From assembly GCA_905479025.1 (NCBI GenBank), contig CAJQKX010000615.1:1-8571 (forward strand): a stretch of 8,571 bases of DNA, written 5' to 3'. Shown one piece after another: positions 1 through 6,976 of this stretch (the first letter of the stretch is position 1; every line of letters starts with the position of its first letter). The notes beneath the pieces are model-generated. The model did no database searches, was not told the origin of the DNA, and saw only the letters and a list, made by a program, of their open reading frames with translations. This DNA comes from an uncultured Paraglaciecola sp. Its GTDB lineage: Bacteria; Pseudomonadota; Gammaproteobacteria; Enterobacterales; Alteromonadaceae. The position numbers and the translations under genes were made by a program.

Positions 1-2163
1 AACAATCACCCTGAATCAGTACTGGGTATTGAACGTATTTTTCAATCTCCAAGCCTCCAGGGGGCAGCACAAAAAAAATTACAGGTGTCTCCTGATGGAA
101 AGCGTGTAACGTTTTTACAAGGTAAAAAAACCGATTATGAACGATTAGACCTTTGGGAATACGACATAGTAAGTGGCCAAACTCAGCTGTTATTTGATTC
201 AGACGATTTGAGCACTGGACTAGAAACTTTGTCTAATGAAGAAAAAGCTAGACGTGAACGTATGCGCTTAAGTGGATCTGGTATTGTTAGTTACCAGTGG
301 TCAAATGATGGTAAAGCGTTGTTATTTCCCTTGTCAGGTGACGCCTATTATTACCGTTTAGGTGATAAAAAAGCTGAACAAGTCATTCAAACAACAGAAT
401 TTGAAACCGATGTTAAATTGTCACCCAAAGGTAATTTTGTATCATATGTTCGCGACCAAGACTTGTACATCAAACATATAATAAGTGGTAAAGAAACACG
501 CTTAACCAATGATGGACAAGGTTTAATTAAAAACGCCATGGCTGAATTTGTTGCTCAAGAAGAAATGGGGCGAATGACAGGCTATTGGTGGTCGCCAGAC
601 GAAAAACATATTGCCTTTACTCAAGTTGATGAGTCACCTGTTGAACAAATCACGCGTAGCGAAATTTACGCCGATTCTATAAAAATGGTCACCCAACGTT
701 ATCCCAGTGCTGGCACCAACAATGTGCTCATAAAGCTAGCGGTTATTGACGTATCAACTAAACAAAAACAATGGGTAGATTTGGGTGACGAGCAAGATAT
801 TTATTTGGCCAGAGTGAGGTGGATGAAGGATAGTTCAGTATTGACCTATCAAATACAAGATCGCAGCCAGCAGTATTTAGCGCTCAAGGCATTTAATCTA
901 TCGAATAATAGCCAAAACACTCTTGTTGAAGAAAACAGTAATACGTGGGTTAACTTACATGAAGATTTACATTTTTTAGATGACAATCAGCACTTCATTT
1001 GGGCATCAGAAAAAGATGGCTCCAAACATCTGTACTTATACAAAAACAATGGTGAGTTAGTTCGTCAGCTCACAAAAGGAAAGTGGGTAGTGGATCAGGT
1101 AGAGGCTATCGACCAGAAAAATGATTTGGTTTACTTTTCGGGTCGTGCAGATACTCCCACACAAAGCCAATTGTACAAGGTTGGTTTAGCTGGTGGTTCA
1201 GTCACTAAAATAACCCAACGCAGTGGTTTTCATAAAATTTCTTTCAGTGATGATGCCAGCGTGTATATTGATAATTTTTCTACTACCAACACACCTCAAC
1301 AAGTCAGTTTGCACAAGTCCACAGGTGAGCAGTTAACTTGGTTAAGTGAAAATGCCGTGGACGATAATCATCCTCTCAAGCCCTATCTGGCTAACTGGGT
1401 CAAGCCGACTATCGCTAGTTTTAACTTAGCTGATGGCACCGAACTCTATTATCGCTTGTACACACCACACAGTCTAAAGGGTAAACATCCTGTGATTGTT
1501 TATCAGTATGGCGGTCCTGGCGTACAAGTGGTCAAAGACAGTTGGGGGGGCAATCGTGGCTTACTTATGCAGTACTGGGCAAGTAAAGGTTATGTGGTAT
1601 TTAGTCTCGATAACCGAGGTTCAAAAGGTAGAGGCAAAGCTTTTGAAGACCCATTATACAAAAAGATGGGCAGTGTTGAGCTGGACGATCAAGTTGAAGG
1701 TGTAAAGTTTTTACGCACGCTACCCTATGTGGACGAAACACGCATTGGTGTCTATGGCCACAGTTATGGCGGTTATATGACCTTAATGGCGATGTTCAAA
1801 GCCGGTGATTATTTTCAAGCAGGTGTGTCAGGTGCACCTGTCACCGATTGGGGATTGTATGACACACATTATACTGAGCGATTTATGGGTCACCCTAAAG
1901 TAGATGTTGAAGCTTACAAAGCCGCTTCAGTCTTCCCTTATGCAAAAGATCTTAAAGGCGACCTGCTGATTTATCATGGTATGGCTGACGATAACGTATT
2001 GTTTACTAACAGTACTAAGTTATATAAACACCTGCAAGACTTAGCTATCCCATTCGAGAGCATGGATTATCCGGGCAAAAAACATAGCATACGAGGTAAA
2101 AATACGGGTATTCACTTGTATAAAACCATTACCAATTTCTTCGATAAACACTTCGGGATGTAG
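1..2163 (+). CDS. Dipeptidyl peptidase IV-like serine peptidase (family S9B), 5' end missing
   Basis: The frame is open from base 1, so the gene starts before the window; 720 codons are visible. The GTG at 85 is internal and not the start. Residues 1 to about 430 form the DPPIV N-terminal beta-propeller. Within it, EFVAQEEMGR (E187-E188, window numbering) followed by GYWWSPD matches the double-Glu motif that binds the substrate amino terminus. The C-terminal alpha/beta hydrolase has YGGP (Y503, oxyanion tyrosine), GHSYGG with nucleophile S588, ADDNV with catalytic D663 and N665, and KKHSIRG with H695. All catalytic residues are therefore intact. Family members release X-Pro or X-Ala dipeptides from peptide N-termini and are usually periplasmic or envelope-bound. 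Compared with the usual length of about 740-770 residues, only a signal peptide and a short N-terminal stretch should be missing. The gene ends at TAG 2161-2163. It is transcribed towards the convergent MBOAT operon and is functionally unrelated to it. Confidence 0.93.
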   Translation, partial: NNHPESVLGIERIFQSPSLQGAAQKKLQVSPDGKRVTFLQGKKTDYERLDLWEYDIVSGQTQLLFDSDDLSTGLETLSNEEKARRERMRLSGSGIVSYQWSNDGKALLFPLSGDAYYYRLGDKKAEQVIQTTEFETDVKLSPKGNFVSYVRDQDLYIKHIISGKETRLTNDGQGLIKNAMAEFVAQEEMGRMTGYWWSPDEKHIAFTQVDESPVEQITRSEIYADSIKMVTQRYPSAGTNNVLIKLAVIDVSTKQKQWVDLGDEQDIYLARVRWMKDSSVLTYQIQDRSQQYLALKAFNLSNNSQNTLVEENSNTWVNLHEDLHFLDDNQHFIWASEKDGSKHLYLYKNNGELVRQLTKGKWVVDQVEAIDQKNDLVYFSGRADTPTQSQLYKVGLAGGSVTKITQRSGFHKISFSDDASVYIDNFSTTNTPQQVSLHKSTGEQLTWLSENAVDDNHPLKPYLANWVKPTIASFNLADGTELYYRLYTPHSLKGKHPVIVYQYGGPGVQVVKDSWGGNRGLLMQYWASKGYVVFSLDNRGSKGRGKAFEDPLYKKMGSVELDDQVEGVKFLRTLPYVDETRIGVYGHSYGGYMTLMAMFKAGDYFQAGVSGAPVTDWGLYDTHYTERFMGHPKVDVEAYKAASVFPYAKDLKGDLLIYHGMADDNVLFTNSTKLYKHLQDLAIPFESMDYPGKKHSIRGKNTGIHLYKTITNFFDKHFGM

Positions 2164-2279
2164 AAGGGTGCAGATGTTAGTAGCTAGTCACTAGTAACAG
2201 ACGGAATGAAGTTGAACCACAAAGAACGAAGAAAATACGGAGGAAAAGCAGGTGGAAAAGACATTTTTTATTGGGTTTA

Positions 2280-2304
2280 AGAGCCAGGAATGACTGGCTT
2301 TAAT
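2280..2304 (+). terminator. Weak hairpin, possible terminator between convergent genes
   Basis: AGCCAG (2282-2287) and CTGGCT (2294-2299) form a six-base stem around a six-base loop. A G-T wobble and an A-T pair at the base extend it. On the + strand TTTAATGTTTA follows, which is only moderately T-rich. The hairpin lies about 120 bases after the peptidase stop and between two convergent transcription units, so it could serve either direction. Function is inferred from position and shape only. Confidence 0.35.
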
Positions 2305-2310
2305 GTTTAT

Positions 2311-2390
2311 GCCATTAGCGGTTATAGCTGCGCCGCAAAAATTTATGGTTTAAAATTAATGGCCTACGACCTCCTTATTCGCTAATCGGC
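2311..2390. repeat. REP-like imperfect inverted repeat
   Basis: GCCATTAGCG (2311-2320) is repeated inverted as CGCTAATCGGC (2380-2390), with one extra base. TAATGGC at 2357-2363 offers a second, competing partner for the left arm. The element sits in the gap between two convergent genes, a common place for dispersed palindromic elements. Whether it recurs elsewhere in the genome cannot be seen here. Confidence 0.3.
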
Positions 2391-2430
2391 AAAGTACCGT
2401 ATTTGGCTTGATATTTGTAAAGTGCTTTAA

Positions 2431-3537
2431 TTATTCTATATAAGTCTTTTTCTCAACGTAAATATCGGTTGATGACACGTCCCGTGATTCGTTTAATTTT
2501 CGTTGCTGCTCACTGACGCGAGCATATGTTTCAGAAATTTTAATCTTATCGCTTTTACCATCTATGACGTTTTTAATACATTTACTCAAATTTGTAGTTC
2601 TCATTATGACGCCTTGTTTGTTTAAGTGGTAAACCGTATTGAAAAAAAACTCTCTGTTAAAGTGGAATAATGCTGGATCGCAATGTAATGAAAACCCATT
2701 GGCACTTAGAAGCTTACTAAAGTCATTGATACGGTTCTGATCTTCTTTTTTTTGTAGATCAAATTTTGGGTTTCTCATAGTAGTAGGATATGTCAATATT
2801 AATTGCGCTCCAATTTCCTCGACATAATTTTGAATGAGATACATTTGCTCAATAAATCGCTGTGACAAGGGCATTCTATTTCCCCTGGGCCCATAAAAAC
2901 TATCGCTCAAAGCTTTACCTTTAGTCTTCAAATCATGTATAAATTCGCCATTTGATGTCAACGCCTGCCAATTGTAACCGAGCCCTGGAGAAAAATTATT
3001 GTTGGCAATTTTATTGCGGACTTCTTCCAGAGAAACCCCGTTTTTAACCCAATATTGAAGTCGTCCAGTAAATAATTCTTTAAAATTTATAGCCTTCGCG
3101 AGGTCAATTTTTGCTGAAGTATCTAAAAAAGCCATACCCCAGTTTGACATACTTTCGGTATGTACAGATGTGAGTTTCTGTCGGTAATAATGATTAAACT
3201 CTAACGGCATAACAACAAAGTCATCTTTTACAAGGTATTTTTTTAATATTGAACGATAAAAGCCCAAATCAAGACCTGCATGAGAAGATAGATTTAATAT
3301 TTTCTTGCCTGTCAGTATACTTAATTCATTGCTATCTATTCCGAATTGCCCATTGGAGCCTGCAAGGATAAGTATTCGCGATTGGTTTGATAAGGTTCTC
3401 TTTGCTTTAAGCCATTCAAACTTTACAGGTATCCAATGTGGATAAATAGTGCTTTTCTTTGGAAATATAAACAATGCTAGAGTAATGGATAATCCGACAA
3501 AGGTTAATAACAGACCTGCAAAATATCGATTTTTCAT
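2431..3537 (-). CDS. SGNH-like membrane-anchored protein, partner of the adjacent MBOAT acyltransferase
   Basis: The protein has 368 residues. Residues 6-25 form one hydrophobic N-terminal segment, an uncleaved signal or anchor, which places the rest in the periplasm. GSNGQFGID at 60-68 resembles block I of SGNH/DltD-like hydrolases, with S61 as candidate nucleophile. YHLN at 303-306 resembles the C-terminal His block (H304). The position where I would expect the catalytic Asp of such blocks reads Asn (N300, in FFFNTVYHLN). The last 45 or so residues are a charged, probably disordered tail. The gene lies 13 bases after the MBOAT gene on the same strand and is almost certainly co-transcribed. 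Known pairs of this design (AlgI with AlgJ/AlgX, DltB with DltD) have the membrane protein pass an acyl group outward for the partner to place on a polymer. An acetyl transfer role on an exopolysaccharide is inferred. The ribosome site is weak (GAGC). I do not recognise a named gene. Confidence 0.8.
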   Translation of the reverse strand: MKNRYFAGLLLTFVGLSITLALFIFPKKSTIYPHWIPVKFEWLKAKRTLSNQSRILILAGSNGQFGIDSNELSILTGKKILNLSSHAGLDLGFYRSILKKYLVKDDFVVMPLEFNHYYRQKLTSVHTESMSNWGMAFLDTSAKIDLAKAINFKELFTGRLQYWVKNGVSLEEVRNKIANNNFSPGLGYNWQALTSNGEFIHDLKTKGKALSDSFYGPRGNRMPLSQRFIEQMYLIQNYVEEIGAQLILTYPTTMRNPKFDLQKKEDQNRINDFSKLLSANGFSLHCDPALFHFNREFFFNTVYHLNKQGVIMRTTNLSKCIKNVIDGKSDKIKISETYARVSEQQRKLNESRDVSSTDIYVEKKTYIE

Positions 3538-3550
3538 TCACACATTGCTC

Positions 3551-5032
3551 TTAAAAGTTGAAATATAAAAATTCACTTGGTACTGAGTCACCCATGCTCA
3601 CAAATAATGCTGCAAAAGCTAAGATAATAGTCGCAAATCCTTTGGCAAAAGTGAGCTTTTGAACAGTGTCTGAATTGAAGCCCGAAATTTCCATAGAGTT
3701 TTTGCAAAACAAAGCAATAGCTCCAAAAATAAGAACAAATAAAACCGTTACAGAAGATGATACAAATTGTTCTTGAATAGATGGGAGTTTATTTGGGGTG
3801 ATATCTAAAATATAAACAAAAATACTATGAAAATTTTCTGATAATTCAAAACCATTAAGACCTAACATTCCACTAGCAACCATAATGGCCTCATTTATTG
3901 TTTCAGCCCTAAAAAATACCCAAGAGAAGTTAACGAACATAAAGGTAATTATCCAGCCGCAAATATTATTCATTTCCATCCCAATATTTCGCCACACTCT
4001 GTGAACCAAAACAGCAAATCCGTGCAGGGCTCCCCAGATAATAAATGTCCATCCAGCACCATGCCAGATTCCCCCTAAGAGGAATGTTACAAATAGATTC
4101 ACGAAAGTGTTGCAACTACCAGAGCGGTTCCCACCAAGTGGAATATAGACATAATCACGGAGCCAACGAGACAATGTCATATGCCAACGATGCCAAAAGT
4201 CTTGAATATTTTTAGCCTTGTAAGGTGAATTAAAATTCATAGGAAGTTTTATATTGAATAAAAGAGCAGCTCCAATCGCCATATCCGTGTAACCAGAGAA
4301 ATCATAATAAAGCTGAAATGTATAACTTAAACTAGTCAACCAAGCGTCTAAGAAAGATAATTGTGTTGTGAATGAGAATCCCGCAGTAGCCCAAATTGCG
4401 AAAGTATCTGCTATAACCACTTTTTTGAATAAACCAATAGCAAAAATAAAAAGCCCCTTTTCAATATTATTAGGGATCATTGAGTTACTATTGGACATGG
4501 CAAACTGCGGTATCATTTCTTTGTGATGAACTATTGGTCCTGCAATTAATTGGGGGAAAAATGAGACAAAAAGAAAATAATCCAAAAGATTGTACTTACT
4601 GTCGTGGTCAGAGCGACAATCAGATAAGTATGCGACTTGTTGAAATGTAAAAAAACTTATTGCTAGAGGCAAGATCACATCCAAAGGACCAAACTCGCTG
4701 GTGGAAAATTTATTGAAATTTTCGACCAAAAAATGTGAATATTTAAAATAGCCAAGCAATACTAAATTAAACGTTATTCCAAGGATCATTAAGCTCTTTT
4801 TTTGCTTTTCACCCCGACTTGCAATTATCGCCGAACCACACGCAAAGTTTATCAGTATGGAGATAATCAATAAAATCAAATAAGCAGCCTTCCACCAACC
4901 ATAAAAAAAAAGCGAACTTGCAACAAGCCAAACCTTGGCTAGCTTTGGAAGTTCCGCCTTTAATAAAAGCCAGTAGACGATCGCTGCAACTGGTAAAAAT
5001 AAAAAAATAAATTCTATAGAATTAAATAACAC
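3551..5032 (-). CDS. MBOAT family O-acyltransferase (AlgI-like, polysaccharide O-acetylation)
   Basis: The protein has 493 residues and is strongly hydrophobic, with many membrane segments spread along its length. The N-terminus MLFNSIEFIFLFLP is the one usual for bacterial MBOAT proteins, which fixes the start. Other family signatures are AGPIVHHKEMIPQF (about 164-177), YYDFSGYTDMAIG (242-254), DFWHRWHMTLSRWLRDY (278-294), IPLGGNR, and GGIWHGAGW (320-328). H324 in that last block corresponds to the conserved catalytic histidine. The C-terminal YFNF resembles the YFQF ending common in the family. AlgI, WssH and related proteins carry acetyl groups across the inner membrane for transfer to extracellular polymers, and the SGNH-like gene 13 bases downstream is the expected partner. 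The polymer is not identifiable from this window. The closest homologues are likely capsule or exopolysaccharide acetylation proteins, but DltB- or PatA-like roles cannot be excluded by motif alone. Confidence 0.92.
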   Translation of the reverse strand: MLFNSIEFIFLFLPVAAIVYWLLLKAELPKLAKVWLVASSLFFYGWWKAAYLILLIISILINFACGSAIIASRGEKQKKSLMILGITFNLVLLGYFKYSHFLVENFNKFSTSEFGPLDVILPLAISFFTFQQVAYLSDCRSDHDSKYNLLDYFLFVSFFPQLIAGPIVHHKEMIPQFAMSNSNSMIPNNIEKGLFIFAIGLFKKVVIADTFAIWATAGFSFTTQLSFLDAWLTSLSYTFQLYYDFSGYTDMAIGAALLFNIKLPMNFNSPYKAKNIQDFWHRWHMTLSRWLRDYVYIPLGGNRSGSCNTFVNLFVTFLLGGIWHGAGWTFIIWGALHGFAVLVHRVWRNIGMEMNNICGWIITFMFVNFSWVFFRAETINEAIMVASGMLGLNGFELSENFHSIFVYILDITPNKLPSIQEQFVSSSVTVLFVLIFGAIALFCKNSMEISGFNSDTVQKLTFAKGFATIILAFAALFVSMGDSVPSEFLYFNF

Positions 5033-5042
5033 AACATCCCTT
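5030..5042 (-). promoter_or_regulatory. Ribosome binding site and GTG start of the MBOAT gene
   Basis: On the minus strand AAGGG (5038-5042) lies five bases before a GTG at 5030-5032. This GTG is the only start that gives the family-typical MLFNSIEF N-terminus. An in-frame TGA lies just upstream. An out-of-frame ATG overlaps the spacer between the ribosome site and the GTG, so an automatic caller could choose the wrong frame. Confidence 0.75.
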
Positions 5043-5332
5043 CAGGATTTAATTTAATAAAATGTTTCTTAACAATACACAAAAAAATAAATTTTAATTA
5101 AATCAAAAACACAACTAAATAATAAGAAATACTAACTCTCAAGTTAAAAAATGAATCAATACAATATACATTAACACCCCACTTGCAGCATATACAGATA
5201 TCGCATCAAGCGAGGCTCAATTAAAATGCACAAGTATGAGAACATATAAAATAAACCGTCATTTTTCCTAAAATCAAAGTACATGATGTCTTATATTTTC
5301 CATATTGGCATCTATTTTATATTCTTAAGGGA
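5033..5332. other. AT-rich leader upstream of the MBOAT operon, no gene
   Basis: About 300 bases of very AT-rich sequence hold no reading frame of note on either strand. The MBOAT operon promoter should lie here. On the minus strand, TTGATT and TATTTT with an 18-base gap, and TTGAGC and TGTATA with an 18-base gap, are the best sigma-70-like pairs I find. Both are too weak to call. I see no sigma-54-type GG-N10-GC signal for this operon. Confidence 0.5.
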
Positions 5333-5880
5333 GTGAAAGTTGGCTATTTTTCGATTATTAATCAACTGTTTGCACGTATCTCAGAATTCAAGACAAGCGC
5401 CTCCCACTATTATGCAAACCGGTTTTGAATATTACTGACCCCCTTTATCTTGTGCCTGTTATTGAATTTTGAAGTGAAGGTTGAAAGGGGCGGTAGGTTA
5501 AGTCTATACCCTATCGCATTTACAGAGGCTGTAACTTATAACCGGTTATCGCCGCGTATTACTTAGATGGATTGGATTAGCAGATGGATGGTGGCTTTAG
5601 TTATTTTTAGAGCCGGTTTATGGACGAGTCATTGTATTAGCCAAAACTTGCTGGTAATTGCGCATGGCAGTGAGGAGAGTCAATCAACAATAGAATCAAT
5701 TAAAGGTAGAGTACGCGCTGGATAAAACGATAACTAACGCGGTCAATAAAATACGTCAGCTTTATGAGTCAAAAAACACCTGCTTAATTGGCAGATTCCT
5801 TTTGATGCTACTCACTTATTAATCAGGTGCCGAGATTATTGACTTTCATGAGTTTTTTCAGGCATACCGTCATCGATAAT
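5333..5880 (+). pseudogene. Possible decayed coding sequence of unknown identity
   Basis: The sequence changes from the AT-rich leader to a richer, more coding-like composition. One + strand frame runs from GTG 5333 to TAA 5723-5725 with only two stops inside, TGA at 5426-5428 and TAG at 5564-5566. The three pieces are 31, 45 and 52 codons long. Protein-like runs then continue in shifted frames: 5694-5819 (containing ALDKTITNAVNKIRQLYESK), 5792-5839 (QIPFDATHLLIRCRDY) and a third reading DFHEFFQAYRHR close to 5880. This pattern of stops and frame changes suggests an old gene worn down by point mutation and indels. I do not recognise the family from any fragment. Non-coding DNA with chance open stretches is the alternative. 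Confidence 0.25.
5416..5549. repeat. Two palindromes sharing an AACCGGTT core
   Basis: AAACCGGTTT at 5416-5425 and ATAACCGGTTAT at 5538-5549 are perfect palindromes of 10 and 12 bases with the same eight-base core, 112 bases apart. A half-similar GCCGGTTTA lies near 5613. Paired palindromes of this kind can be operators for a dimeric repressor, but they lie in the apparently decayed region with no clear promoter beside them. Confidence 0.35.
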
Positions 5881-5902
5881 TAATTTCGATAGTGAAACAA
5901 AA

Positions 5903-6796
5903 TTAAGATTGTTTCTTGAATCGACGAAAACTTAAACCTATTAAGCCTAATGCAAAAATAACGAGGGCACTGGGTTCGCTAACGGTCGATAATTTTGCTG
6001 ACGTTCCAAAATCCCATGGCATGTTCTCGCCTCCAATACTCCACTCGCCATCGACATTATTGAAAAACACGTTCATAGGGTCTTTTGCTTTTTTATTAAA
6101 ATATCTATCATATTTATCAATGATTTTGTTTAATTTTCTATCATATTTTTTTAACTTATCTTGGTTTTTTATTTGTCTTTTTTCATTTATGTTATCTATT
6201 TTATTATTTTGAAATTTTTCACAGATATTATACTTATCTCTATCTGCATACTTCTCACACTTTTTTAAGACAAGTTCAATGCCATCACTAATCGAAATAA
6301 GTTCAATATATGTTGGTTGCCGTAACGCTTCTATTCTACTCTGACGTGATGTTAATAATGTGGCTTCTCTATCGGTAAACTGTGCATACGTCAGTTCGAT
6401 AAAAAAATTGTTATTATGGAATAACTTACCGGAAACATTGGCTAGGCAAGTGCCATCCATACAGCTTTTATGCGTTAGATTTAACGGAACAACGTGATTA
6501 GATGGCCCGTCATAAGTAAATCCAACAAGCGCTTTCATGTCGAAAAAATCTCCAATTGTGTAATTCGATAAAGTTATACTTCCGGTTACTGTTGTCCAAT
6601 CAGTGTCGTCAGGTTGATGTCCCCTATAATCTTTAACAAGACTACAATCATAACAACTGGCGCTCCAATCGTACGTGGTTTCAGACAGCGCTGTCTCGAT
6701 CAAAGAAGCTGAAGCAATATTTGCAAAACCGCTTGCCAATAAAATAACACTAGAAATGACTACCTTTAAAAACCCATGCAACATTAATTTATCCAT
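5903..6796 (-). CDS. Secreted PEP-CTERM (exosortase-sorted) protein with lysine-rich insert
   Basis: The protein has 297 residues. A signal peptide occupies about residues 1-30 (hydrophobic core VVISSVILLASGFA). The C-terminus has the three-part PEP-CTERM signal: SEP at 273-275 in place of PEP, a hydrophobic stretch 277-289, and the basic tail RRFKK. Such proteins are exported and then cleaved and sorted by an exosortase (XrtA/EpsH type), typically in exopolysaccharide-making bacteria. The mature part has CYDC (C48, C51), a C112/C117 pair and C180/C192, which may form disulfides. Residues about 174-240 are rich in Lys, Asp and Asn, probably helical, and unlike the Ser/Thr/Gly-rich flanks. No enzymatic domain is recognised. 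M1 is the ATG of the last copy of an 8-base repeat. M5 (ATG at 6782-6784) has a GGA seven bases upstream and gives a more ordinary signal peptide, so it is an equally good start. The gene has its own sigma-54-like promoter. Confidence 0.85.
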   Translation of the reverse strand: MDKLMLHGFLKVVISSVILLASGFANIASASLIETALSETTYDWSASCYDCSLVKDYRGHQPDDTDWTTVTGSITLSNYTIGDFFDMKALVGFTYDGPSNHVVPLNLTHKSCMDGTCLANVSGKLFHNNNFFIELTYAQFTDREATLLTSRQSRIEALRQPTYIELISISDGIELVLKKCEKYADRDKYNICEKFQNNKIDNINEKRQIKNQDKLKKYDRKLNKIIDKYDRYFNKKAKDPMNVFFNNVDGEWSIGGENMPWDFGTSAKLSTVSEPSALVIFALGLIGLSFRRFKKQS

Positions 6797-6824
6797 TTAT
6801 CCATTTATCCATTTATCCATTTAT
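6787..6824 (-). repeat. Tandem 8-base repeat (four perfect copies) across the start of the PEP-CTERM gene
   Basis: ATCCATTT is repeated four times without error at 6791-6822, with partial units on both sides. On the coding strand each unit reads AAATGGAT, so each supplies an ATG and a GGA resembling a ribosome site. Only the last ATG (6794-6796) is in frame with the protein. The earlier ones open reading frames of only a few codons before TAA. Copy-number change by slippage would alter the leader length and the number of decoy starts rather than the protein frame. Confidence 0.9.
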
Positions 6825-6878
6825 AATTTTAATCCCATACTAAGGGCGTGCATTAACTGACTATACTCAAATGTATTT

Positions 6879-6896
6879 AAGCAAGTAGAATGCCGA
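6879..6896 (-). promoter_or_regulatory. Sigma-54 (RpoN) promoter of the PEP-CTERM gene
   Basis: The minus strand reads GGCATTCTACTTGCTT. GG at 6893-6894 and GC at 6881-6882 are separated by exactly ten bases, as in the -24/-12 consensus TGGCAC-N5-TTGC. The expected transcript start is near 6869, giving a leader of about 75-85 bases. Known exosortase XrtA systems include PrsK-PrsR, in which PrsR is a sigma-54 activator, so this promoter type suits the downstream gene. Confidence 0.65.
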
Positions 6897-6959
6897 AAAA
6901 TAAAATATGATTATATTCAATAATTTAATGAAAACTATGGAAAATCATGGTGTTGTAAA

Positions 6960-6976
6960 TGTAAAATAATCTGACA
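6960..6976 (-). promoter_or_regulatory. Imperfect dyad, candidate activator (enhancer) site
   Basis: TGTAAAATAATCTGACA is an imperfect inverted repeat with TGT-A and T-ACA half-sites. It lies about 65 bases upstream of the -24 element, a usual distance for a bacterial enhancer-binding protein. A 15-of-17 match occurs at 7272-7288 in the same orientation. Binding by a PrsR-type regulator is an inference from the PEP-CTERM context. Confidence 0.45.

Noticed and set aside
1496..1705. Open + strand frame of 69 codons
   Set aside because: It lies wholly inside the peptidase gene in another frame and has no recognisable features.
5916..6212. Open + strand frame of 98 codons antisense to the PEP-CTERM gene
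   Set aside because: It is the mirror of the signal-bearing C-terminus and the AT-rich insert. Its hydrophobic residues come from antisense reading of the lysine-rich codons.
6675..6860. Open + strand frame across the start of the PEP-CTERM gene
   Set aside because: It is antisense to the signal peptide and runs through the tandem repeat; there is no ribosome site or family.
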